This document shows, one piece after another, positions 34,536 through 41,810 of a DNA stretch of 64,000 nt. The notes under the pieces were generated by a model. That model searched no databases. It saw only the letters and a list, made by a program, of their open reading frames with translations, and had not been told where the DNA came from. This DNA is from Acidobacteriota bacterium (GTDB lineage Bacteria; Acidobacteriota; Blastocatellia; Pyrinomonadales; Pyrinomonadaceae). Each line of letters starts with the position of its first letter. Positions within the stretch are counted from its first letter, which is position 1. Location: assembly GCA_019239425.1 (NCBI GenBank), contig JAFAZX010000068.1, positions 1 through 64,000 of the forward strand, read 5' to 3'. Made by a program: the position numbers and the translations under genes.

Positions 34536-35051
34536 ATGAACGGAATCATTCGCAGACTTTGCCTCCTCATACTTCTGACGCTGTCGTCCCAGGCTTTCGC
34601 GCAGGGGCAGGCCGCGACGCAGGCGGCCGGGGCGCTCGTCAGCATCGGCGGTGAAGTCGAACGCCCGCTCAAGCTGACGGCCGCCGACCTGGCGAAGCTG
34701 CCGCGCCGCACCGTGAGCGCCAAAGACCACGACGGCAAGGAGACTTCTTTCGAAGGCGTGGAACTCGGCGAGGTGTTGAAGCTGGCGGGCGTCAAATTCG
34801 GCGAGGCGTTGCGCGGTAAGAGCCTTGCGCTGTTTCTGGTCGTAGACGCCTCGGACGGCTACCGCGCCGTGTTCGCTCTGCCCGAGCTAGACCATGCCTT
34901 TACTGACCGCGTGATCCTGCTCGCCGACCGGCGGGACGGCAAAGCACTACCGGCTACGGAAGGCCCTTTGCGCGTCGTCGTCCCCGACGAGAAGCGGCAG
35001 GGGCGCTGGGTGCGTCAGGTGATTACGCTAACGATTCGACGCGCAGATTAG
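34536..35051 (+). CDS. Small exported molybdopterin-oxidoreductase-fold protein lacking the Mo-ligand cysteine
   Basis: 171 residues; I prefer the second ATG (34536) because AGGGAG stands six bases before it. The signal peptide ends SSQAFAQ. The mature part reads SIGGEVERPLKLTAADLAKL, SFEGVELGEVLKLAGV, VDASDGYRAVFALPELD and GPLRVVVPDEKRQGRW, which is the sulfite-oxidase/YedY-type Moco fold (PF00174-like). The mature protein contains no cysteine, so the usual protein thiolate ligand of molybdenum is missing. It may bind the cofactor differently or be a non-enzymatic relative. It is co-directional with modA (33 bp gap). Confidence 0.82.
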   Translation: MNGIIRRLCLLILLTLSSQAFAQGQAATQAAGALVSIGGEVERPLKLTAADLAKLPRRTVSAKDHDGKETSFEGVELGEVLKLAGVKFGEALRGKSLALFLVVDASDGYRAVFALPELDHAFTDRVILLADRRDGKALPATEGPLRVVVPDEKRQGRWVRQVITLTIRRAD

Positions 35052-35082
35052 CAAAGGGCAAGGCCATGTTATTCCCCCAAAA

Positions 35083-36039
35083 TTACGGCCTGCGGTAGAC
35101 TTCGCGGCCGTCCGCAGAGAGTTCGACGGCGAGTTTGTTTTCGGAGTGTGCGAGGTCGAGGTGGGCGATTGATTCGGAGACGGCGAGGAAGCGGTGGACG
35201 TCTTCGGCGCCGGGGAAGAGTTGTTGGGCGATCTCCCAGGCGGTGGCGCCGGTCTTCGGGATTAAGCGGACGACTTCCGCCTGTCTGTCGTTGATGGCGC
35301 GCAGGTAGCGGTTGAAGAGTTCTTCGTAATCCTCGACCGCGTCGCCGTGGCCGCCGTAGACGAGCGTCGGGTGGAGCGAGCGCAGGCGCGCGAGGCTCAC
35401 CAGATACTCTGCCAGTGAGCGGAAGCGGCGTGAAGGGTCTACGGGGTCGGGCGAGAGCACGGGGTTGGGCGTGATGCGCTTGAGCACGCAGTCCCCGGCG
35501 ATGACGGTGCGGTCGGCCTCGCGCAAAAACGAGCAGGAGCCGGGCGTGTGGCCGGGCGTGTGGACGACGCGCAGCGTGCCCTTCTCGAAGCTTATCTCCT
35601 CATCATCCACCAGCTCCGCGTGCTCGTGGTCTTCCAAGGCGTCTGCGTAGCGGCGGACGCCCTCGTACATCCGGCGCATGCCCTCGACCTCGTCCGCGGG
35701 GACGCCCGCACGTTCGAGCAGCTCGCGGTTCTCGCCGTACTCCAGACGACCTTTGCGGTGCCCGGTCTCCCAGCCGTGAACGAGCACCCGCGCCTCCTTC
35801 GCCTCGTCGCGCAACTGCTTCGCGAGGCCGCAGTGGTCTTCGTGCGCGTGCGTCAGCACGATGCGCTTGAGGTCGGAGACGCGGACGCGCTCCTTCCTTA
35901 AGCCGTCGCGCAGCGCCTCCATCGCCTCCTTCGTCTTCGGCCCCGTGTCGATGAGCGTTAAGGGCTCTTCCGCGATGAGGTAGCAGTTGACCGGCCCGAC
36001 GTAGAAGGGCGTTGGGACTTTGATGGGAATGATGCGCAT
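35083..36039 (-). CDS. Metallo-beta-lactamase-fold hydrolase (LACTB2-like)
   Basis: 318 residues from MRIIPIKVPTP; the longer frame upstream has no RBS. The zinc motif HxHxDH is THAHEDHCG (His64, His66, Asp68, His69), with later ligands in HTPGHTPGS, AGDCVL and GGHGD. A C-terminal winged-helix-like part (GATAWEIAQQLFPG) matches the LACTB2/glyoxalase-II-like subgroup. It would hydrolyse thioester, phosphodiester or RNA-type substrates, which cannot be resolved here. Cytoplasmic. A family A palindrome follows its start region. Confidence 0.88.
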   Translation of the reverse strand: MRIIPIKVPTPFYVGPVNCYLIAEEPLTLIDTGPKTKEAMEALRDGLRKERVRVSDLKRIVLTHAHEDHCGLAKQLRDEAKEARVLVHGWETGHRKGRLEYGENRELLERAGVPADEVEGMRRMYEGVRRYADALEDHEHAELVDDEEISFEKGTLRVVHTPGHTPGSCSFLREADRTVIAGDCVLKRITPNPVLSPDPVDPSRRFRSLAEYLVSLARLRSLHPTLVYGGHGDAVEDYEELFNRYLRAINDRQAEVVRLIPKTGATAWEIAQQLFPGAEDVHRFLAVSESIAHLDLAHSENKLAVELSADGREVYRRP

Positions 36040-36088
36040 GGAAGTCTTGACCTTATTGCAGTCGGCAGTTGAGTGTAAACGGGAGCGA

Positions 36089-36155
36089 TTTAACACAGAG
36101 ACACAGAGACACAGCTTTGAAGTTATATCGCTTCGGGCTATGCCTCTGTGTTGAA
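36089..36155. repeat. Dispersed palindrome, family A, copy 4
   Basis: The left arm TTTAACACAGAGACACAGAG with a shorter right arm GCCTCTGTGTTGAA; the centre is CTTTGAAGTTATATCGCTTC. It lies between the MBL start and the M20 peptidase stop on the same strand. The right arm has lost one 8-base unit relative to the other copies. Confidence 0.8.
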
Positions 36156-36189
36156 AGCTAACTTCATATCCACGCGAATGAAAACCGCT

Positions 36190-37593
36190 TTAGTGTCCGC
36201 CGGCGAGCGCCTTCAGGAGACGGTACATGAACTCGACACCCTCGAAGTATGAGCGCACGCCGACGCGCTCGTCGCGGCCGTGCGCGCGCGTGTCGTCCAC
36301 GTCGAAGAACATGCCCGAGACGCCGTAGGCGGGGACGCCCGCCCCGCGCAGCCAGAGGCTGTCGCTCGCGCCCGTCTCCATCACGGGCACGACGTAGACG
36401 CCCGGCCACATCTCCTTCGTCACGCGCTCGACGGCGCCGAACAGTTCGGGCGTGAGCGGCGAGGCGGGACTCGGCTTGGCCGGCGAGACGGTGCTTATCT
36501 TTATCTGTTCGTCGGCGAGCACGCGCCTGAGCGTCTGCTCGACGTCGGCCGCCGTGTCTTCGGGGAACAGGCGGCAGTTGACCGTGGCGCGCGCCGTCTG
36601 CGGCAGGGCGTTCTCGGCGTGGCCCGCCTGGAGCTGTGTCGCCACGCAGGTCGTCCGCAGGAGCGCGTTGTAGTAGACCGACGAGGCCGACAGGCGCGCG
36701 GCGGCCGCCTCGTCCGCCGGCGTGCGCGCGACGGCCAACATGTCGGCGGCGGTCTGCCCCGACTCGCCCGCGGCCATGCGCTCGAAGTAGGCGCGCGTCG
36801 TGTCGTTCGTGCGGACGGGGAAGTCGAACTTACTCAACCGCGCGAGCCCTTCGGCGAGGCGGTAGATGGCGTTCTCCTTCGACGGCAGCGAGCTGTGCCC
36901 GCCCCTGTTCTTCACTTCGAGCGCGAAGGTGAGGTAGACCTTCTCGCTCGTCTGCACGGCGTTGCGCACGTGCCTGCCTTTCACGATCTGGCCGCCGCCC
37001 GCGTCCGTGTTGACGGCGTAGGCGGCGTCGATCAGCTCGCGGTGATTTTTGAGGAGCCACGCGACGCCGTTGTCCGGCCCGCCCTCCTCGTCGGCCGTGA
37101 GCGCGAGGATGAGGTCGCGGTCTGGTTTGAAGCCCTCACGTTTGAGGCGGATGAAGTTGGCGACGAGGTCGGCGGCCTCCTCCTTGATGTCGGAAGTGCC
37201 GCGCCCGTAGAAGTAGCCTTCCTGCTCGGTGAACTTGAAGGGGTCGAGCGTCCAGTCCTCGCGCAGGGCCTCGACCACGTCGAGGTGCGCGAGCAGGAGC
37301 AGCGGACGAGCCGCGCCGCCCCCGCGCAGGCGCGCGACGAGGTTCTGCTTGCGCGCGTTCGGCCCGACGATTTTCACGTCCTCTTCCGCGAAGCCCGCGG
37401 CGCGCAGGCGCGCGGCCAACGCCTCGGCGGCCTTCGTCGTCCCGACCGGCTCGGTCGTGTTGATTTCAATCAACTCGCGGAAGATGTCGCGCGCGAGCTG
37501 CTGCTCCGCCGTCGGCGACTGCGCGCGCGCCTTTGGAAGAAAGGTGACGGCCAGACAGAGTGTGACGAGGATTTTCAGACGAGGACGATTCAC
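36190..37593 (-). CDS. Exported M20-family metallopeptidase
   Basis: I set a GTG start at 37593 (467 residues). The longer frame would include repeat-derived sequence, while this start opens directly into the signal peptide (ILVTLCLAVTFLPKARAQ). The zinc sites are complete: LLAHLDVVEA, GRGTSDIKEE, ALTADEEGG, VNTDAGGG, and a late His in GHAENALPQ. The enzyme hydrolyses peptide or acyl-amino-acid bonds in the periplasm. Family A palindromes flank it on both sides (36089-36155 and 37653-37726), isolating it from its neighbours. Confidence 0.88.
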   Translation of the reverse strand: MNRPRLKILVTLCLAVTFLPKARAQSPTAEQQLARDIFRELIEINTTEPVGTTKAAEALAARLRAAGFAEEDVKIVGPNARKQNLVARLRGGGAARPLLLLAHLDVVEALREDWTLDPFKFTEQEGYFYGRGTSDIKEEAADLVANFIRLKREGFKPDRDLILALTADEEGGPDNGVAWLLKNHRELIDAAYAVNTDAGGGQIVKGRHVRNAVQTSEKVYLTFALEVKNRGGHSSLPSKENAIYRLAEGLARLSKFDFPVRTNDTTRAYFERMAAGESGQTAADMLAVARTPADEAAAARLSASSVYYNALLRTTCVATQLQAGHAENALPQTARATVNCRLFPEDTAADVEQTLRRVLADEQIKISTVSPAKPSPASPLTPELFGAVERVTKEMWPGVYVVPVMETGASDSLWLRGAGVPAYGVSGMFFDVDDTRAHGRDERVGVRSYFEGVEFMYRLLKALAGGH

Positions 37594-37652
37594 GACTTCG
37601 TTGCACCTCAACTGCGTTATGGAAGCTCGCGTCGAGTATAGCGGAGATTTCT

Positions 37653-37726
37653 TTAACCACAGAGACACAGAGACACAGCCCGAAGAAATATCTCGACAGG
37701 CTGTGTCTCTGTGTCTCTGTGGTTAA
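37653..37726. repeat. Dispersed palindrome, family A, copy 5
   Basis: Nearly perfect arms: TTTAACCACAGAGACACAGA against TCTGTGTCTCTGTGGTTAA. The centre is CCCGAAGAAATATCTCGACA, followed by GGCTGTG; CTCGACAGGCTGTG is shared with copy 6 at 60059. It lies immediately 3' of the acyl-CoA dehydrogenase gene and could end the fad operon. Confidence 0.88.
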
Positions 37727-37732
37727 TGAATC

Positions 37733-39520
37733 TTAGTAGACGTACCGGTTCGCCTTGATCATCGCGTCGGCGATGCGGCGGCGGGCGGCGACGGTGTTGA
37801 CGGGCGTGTTCTTGGTGAAGCGCTTGAGGGCGGCGAGGAGCGTGCGCAGCTCGTCGCCTTCCGCGACGGCCGCGAGCGTGTTCTTGGCCTCGGCCTCGAC
37901 GCGCTCGACCGCGTCGTTGCAGAAGACGCGGACGATGTCGAGGTAGAGCGCCGACCGCTCCTCGCCCTGAGAGGCCGCGAGCTTCTGCGCGCGCAGGATG
38001 GCCGACTCCATCGCGAAGACGTCCATGATGATGTTCGACGCGCCGATGAGCACCTCCTGCTCTTCGGCCAGGGCGGTCATGTACTTCTGCGCCGCCGTGC
38101 CCAAGACCATCAGCGCGACCTTCTTCGCGTTCTTCGTGAGCTTGGCCTCCGCCGCGAGCACCGCCTCATCTTCATCCAACGAAGGCATCGAAGGAGACAG
38201 AACCTCGTCCATCAAAGCCTGCGCGGCCGGGAGCAGCGCGAGTTTGCCGCCCATCGCGCGGCGCATGAGCATGCCGGGGATGAGCATGCGGTTGATCTCG
38301 TTCGTGCCTTCGAAGATGCGGTTGATGCGCGCGTCGCGGTAGGCGGCCTCGGCCGGGTAGTCGTGCGAGTAGCCGTAGCCGCCGTAAACCTGCACCATCT
38401 CGTCCGTCACGTACTGGCAGTACTCGGAGAGCGAGACCTTGATGGCCGAGCACTCGGCGGCGTACTCCTCAATCGCGCGCAGCTTCGACTCGGGGTCTGC
38501 GGCGTCGGCGGTCGCGTTAATCGCGCCTTCGATCAGCCCGAGCGTGCGGTAGGTCATCGCCTCGCCGACCCAGGTGCGGACGGCCATCTCGGCCAGCTTG
38601 TGCTTGATGGCCCCGAAACTTGAGATGGACTTGCCGAACTGGTGCCGCTCGTTCGCGTAGCGCACGGACTCGCTCGTCGCCAGCTTCATCCCGCCGAGGC
38701 ACATCGCGCCGAGCTTGAAGCGGCCGATGTTGAGGATGTTGAAGGCGATCTTGTGCCCCTTGCCGACCTCGCCGAGCAGGTTCGAGACCGGCGTCTTCAC
38801 GTCGTCGAGCACGAGCGCGGTGGTCGAAGAGCCGTTGATGCCCATCTTGTGCTCCTCGGCCCCGTTCGAAAGTCCCTCCTGCCGTTCGACGATGAAGCCG
38901 GTGAACTTGTCGCCGTCAACCTTGGCGAAGACGACGAACAGGTCTGCGAAGCCGCCGTTCGTGATCCACATCTTCTCGCCCTTGATGACGTAATGCGTGC
39001 CGTCTTCGCTCAGGCGCGCCGTCGCCTTCGCCGCGAGCGCGTCCGAACCCGAGCCCGCTTCCGTCAGGGCGTAGGCCGTAATCAGCTCGCCCGAGACGAC
39101 GCGCGGGATGTACTTCTGCTTCGCCTCCTCGGTGCCGTAGTAGACGATGGGCAGAAGGCCGATGCCGCCCTGCGCGCCCATCGTCGTCGCGAACGAGGCG
39201 GCGCGCCCCAGCGCCTCGCCGATGATGCAGGCCGAGACCTGGTCGAGGCCGAGCCCGCCGTACTGCTCGTCCACGGTCGCGCCGATGAAGCCCAGCTCCG
39301 CGCCCTTCTGCACCAGCTCGCGCGCCAGCTTCCAGTCCTTCTTCTCCAGTTCCGCTGTGCGCGGGCGCACCTCGTTGTCCATGAACTGCCGCGCGGTGTC
39401 GGCGATCATGCGGTGCTCTTCCGTGAAGTCCTCGGGCGTGAAGACCTCCTCGGGCGTCCGCTCCTCGATGAGGAAACTCCCGCCCACGACCATCTTCTTA
39501 TCTTCGGCAACGGCACTCAT
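37733..39520 (-). CDS. fadE: Acyl-CoA dehydrogenase with C-terminal extension (VLCAD/ACAD9-like)
   Basis: 595 residues. The ACAD core shows AYALTEAGSGSDALA and EKMWITNGGFADLFVVFAK (FAD/substrate binding), then VQVYGGYGYSHDYPAEAAYRDARI and RIFEGTNEINRMLI near the catalytic-Glu region. The length, with about 190 extra residues after the core, matches the very-long-chain type rather than the 380-residue short-chain enzymes. It carries out the first step of beta-oxidation. It is the last gene of the leftward fad operon, 35 bp after thiolase. The stop lies six bases before the repeat at 37726. Confidence 0.92.
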   Translation of the reverse strand: MSAVAEDKKMVVGGSFLIEERTPEEVFTPEDFTEEHRMIADTARQFMDNEVRPRTAELEKKDWKLARELVQKGAELGFIGATVDEQYGGLGLDQVSACIIGEALGRAASFATTMGAQGGIGLLPIVYYGTEEAKQKYIPRVVSGELITAYALTEAGSGSDALAAKATARLSEDGTHYVIKGEKMWITNGGFADLFVVFAKVDGDKFTGFIVERQEGLSNGAEEHKMGINGSSTTALVLDDVKTPVSNLLGEVGKGHKIAFNILNIGRFKLGAMCLGGMKLATSESVRYANERHQFGKSISSFGAIKHKLAEMAVRTWVGEAMTYRTLGLIEGAINATADAADPESKLRAIEEYAAECSAIKVSLSEYCQYVTDEMVQVYGGYGYSHDYPAEAAYRDARINRIFEGTNEINRMLIPGMLMRRAMGGKLALLPAAQALMDEVLSPSMPSLDEDEAVLAAEAKLTKNAKKVALMVLGTAAQKYMTALAEEQEVLIGASNIIMDVFAMESAILRAQKLAASQGEERSALYLDIVRVFCNDAVERVEAEAKNTLAAVAEGDELRTLLAALKRFTKNTPVNTVAARRRIADAMIKANRYVY

Positions 39521-39555
39521 AGACTCGTCCTTTCTCTATCTGATGTGATGACCGA

Positions 39556-40743
39556 TCAACTCAAACGTTCGAAGATGCCGGCCGCGCCCATGCCGCCGCC
39601 GACGCACATTGTGACCATGCCGTAACGGCCGCCCCGGCGCTCAAGCTCGCGCAGGATGGAGGCCGTGAGCTTCGCGCCCGTGCAGCCCAGGGGGTGGCCG
39701 AGGGCGATGGCGCCGCCGTTGACGTTGACGCGCTCGGGGTCGAGGCCCAAAGTCTTGATGACGGCGAGCGACTGCGCGGCGAAAGCTTCGTTCAGCTCGA
39801 TGACGTCGATCTCTTCGAGCTTCAACCCGGCGAGCTTCAAGACCTTCGGGATGGCGTGGACGGGGCCGATGCCCATCTCCTCGGGCGGGCAGCCGGCCGT
39901 GGCGTAGGCGACGAAGCGCGCGAGAGGCTTCAGGTTGAGTTGCCGCGCGCGCTCGTCCGACATACAGACGACCGCCGCCGCGCCGTCCGACATCTGCGAG
40001 GCGTTGCCGGCCGTGATCGTCCCCTTCGCGTGGAACGCGGGCTTGAGCTTCGCCAGGCCCTCCTCCGAAGTGTCGCGCCGCACGCCCTCGTCCCTGCTGA
40101 AGGTGACCTCGCGCGAAATCTTCTTGCCCTTCTCGTTCAGCTCTTCAAACGTGACCTTGAGGGGCACGATCTCTTCGTCGAACTTCCCCGCGTCCTGCGC
40201 CGCCGCCGCGCGCTGATGGGACTTGAGCGCGAAGGCGTCCTGCTCCTCGCGCGAGACCTCGTACCTGCGCGCGACGTTCTCGGTGGCGAGGCCCATGTTG
40301 AGGTAGAAGTCCGGGTAGTGCTCGACGAGGTAGGGGTTCGGCCGGATGATGTGGCCGCCCATCGGGATGAGCGACATCGTCTCTAAGCCGCCCGCGACGA
40401 TCACGTCCGCGCCGCCCGAGCGGATGCGGTCGGAGGCCAGCGCGATGGACTGAAGCCCCGACGAGCAGAAGCGGTTGATGGTCATCGCGGACGTTTCCAC
40501 CGGCAGCCCTGCGCGGATGGCGGCGGCGCGCGCGACGTTCATGCCCTGCTCGGCCTCGGGCATCGCGCAGCCCATGACGACGTCCTCGATCTCCGCCTTC
40601 TCCAAGCCCTCGGCGCGGCGCACGGCCTCTTCGATGACGGCCGCGCCCATCTCGTCGGGCCGCGTGTTCTTCAGAGTCCCCTTCGGGGCCTTCCCGACCG
40701 CCGTGCGCACGGCGGAGACGACGACTGCTTCTTTCATGTTCAT
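39556..40743 (-). CDS. fadA: Acetyl-CoA acyltransferase (thiolase)
   Basis: 395 residues. The nucleophilic cysteine is in INRFCSSG (Cys93), the second catalytic block is [16 protein letters not shown], and the C-terminal acid/base Cys is in [23 protein letters not shown] is also diagnostic. It cleaves 3-ketoacyl-CoA to acetyl-CoA in beta-oxidation. The ATG follows the YbaK stop with no gap (TAGATG), and a second in-frame ATG lies two codons on. Part of the operon fadN-like, DinB, YbaK, fadA, fadE. Confidence 0.94.
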   Translation of the reverse strand: MNMKEAVVVSAVRTAVGKAPKGTLKNTRPDEMGAAVIEEAVRRAEGLEKAEIEDVVMGCAMPEAEQGMNVARAAAIRAGLPVETSAMTINRFCSSGLQSIALASDRIRSGGADVIVAGGLETMSLIPMGGHIIRPNPYLVEHYPDFYLNMGLATENVARRYEVSREEQDAFALKSHQRAAAAQDAGKFDEEIVPLKVTFEELNEKGKKISREVTFSRDEGVRRDTSEEGLAKLKPAFHAKGTITAGNASQMSDGAAAVVCMSDERARQLNLKPLARFVAYATAGCPPEEMGIGPVHAIPKVLKLAGLKLEEIDVIELNEAFAAQSLAVIKTLGLDPERVNVNGGAIALGHPLGCTGAKLTASILRELERRGGRYGMVTMCVGGGMGAAGIFERLS

Positions 40744-41223
40744 CTAACCCTCAATCCCCACTTCCACCTCTTCGGCGTGCAGGACATCCTTCAGAACCTT
40801 CGGGTCTACCGAGACGAGGAAGCCGCGCTTGCCGCCGTTGATGTAAATCAAGGGCAGCTCAAAGATCGTGCGCTCGGCGTAGACGTGCAACTTGGTGCGC
40901 GTGCCGAAGGGGCTGGTGCCGCCGACGAGGTAGCCCGTGTGCTTCTGCGCCTCCGCGAAGTCGCAGGGGTGGACGGCCTTCACCCCCATGTGGCGCGCGA
41001 GCTGTTTGGTCGAGACCTCGCGGTCGCCGTGCATCAGGACGAGGAAGGGCCTCTTCCCCTCCGCCTCCATCACGAGCGTCTTGACGACCGCGTGCTCGTC
41101 CACGCCCAGCGCCTCGGACGAATGGCTCGTCCCGCCGCGCTCGACGTAGTCGTAGAGGTGCGGCTCGAACTCGACCTTCTTCTCGCGCAGGAGTCTGACG
41201 GCCGGCGTGATCGGATAATCCAT
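40744..41223 (-). CDS. ybaK: YbaK/EbsC-type aminoacyl-tRNA deacylase
   Basis: 159 residues from MDYPITPAVRLL. Family blocks: RGGTSHSSEALGVDEHAVVKTLVM with the conserved Lys near its end, DREVSTKQLARHMGVKAVHPCD and GYLVGGTSPFGTRTKLHVY. YbaK removes misacylated Cys from tRNA-Pro as a quality-control step. Here it stands inside a fatty-acid oxidation operon, five bases after DinB and abutting thiolase, so transcription should follow lipid availability. The reason for this placement is not obvious. Confidence 0.9.
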   Translation of the reverse strand: MDYPITPAVRLLREKKVEFEPHLYDYVERGGTSHSSEALGVDEHAVVKTLVMEAEGKRPFLVLMHGDREVSTKQLARHMGVKAVHPCDFAEAQKHTGYLVGGTSPFGTRTKLHVYAERTIFELPLIYINGGKRGFLVSVDPKVLKDVLHAEEVEVGIEG

Positions 41224-41228
41224 AAGCT

Positions 41229-41798
41229 TTACGCGGACGGAAAACCTTCGGATTGCGTCACGCGGCGCGCCTGCTCGAAGTGGCTGCGCTCGTGCGCGAC
41301 GACGATGCGGTAGGCGTCGAGCAGGCTGTAGGTAGCGACCGGCGAGACGGGCGACGTGACCTTCAGGCCGCGCAGGTCTGCGCGCTCGGTCGCGCGCATG
41401 TGCGCCGACAGCTCGTCCTGGTGCGCGACGAACTGTCGAATCACGTCCGCGGCCACGTTGCTCTGCGCCGGCTCGAAGACGCGCGGCGCCTTCGTCTTCC
41501 GCCCCTGCTCGGGGTCGAGCGCCTTCATGATGAACCGCGCGAAGAAGCCGGAGAGCGGCGAGACGCGCCCCCACAGGCTCGACCTGTATGTGCCGTTGGC
41601 GACGCGCTCCATGTCGGGGAAGAAGCAGCGGTTCGTCACGATCAGGTGGTCGAAGCACTGGCCGACGCTCCACTGCCCGGCCGAGGGCTTCCAGTTGAGC
41701 TGCGCCGCCGAGAGACTCCCGAAGACCTTCGACGCGTCCGACGCGACCGCCCCTAGCTCCTTAACGAAACCGTCTATCTCGCCGTTGTTCTGACTCAT
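41229..41798 (-). CDS. DinB-family four-helix protein
   Basis: 189 residues. LNWKPSAGQWSVGQCFDHLIV is the typical DinB/DUF664 start, with the metal-binding His in FDHL. The second site is VAHERSHFEQARRV near the C-terminus. The fold is a four-helix bundle binding a divalent metal, related to mycothiol- and bacillithiol-dependent transferases. The thiol partner cannot be inferred. It lies 12 bp after the fadN-like gene and five bases before ybaK. Confidence 0.85.
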   Translation of the reverse strand: MSQNNGEIDGFVKELGAVASDASKVFGSLSAAQLNWKPSAGQWSVGQCFDHLIVTNRCFFPDMERVANGTYRSSLWGRVSPLSGFFARFIMKALDPEQGRKTKAPRVFEPAQSNVAADVIRQFVAHQDELSAHMRATERADLRGLKVTSPVSPVATYSLLDAYRIVVAHERSHFEQARRVTQSEGFPSA

Positions 41799-41810
41799 CG
41801 CACGCTCCTT

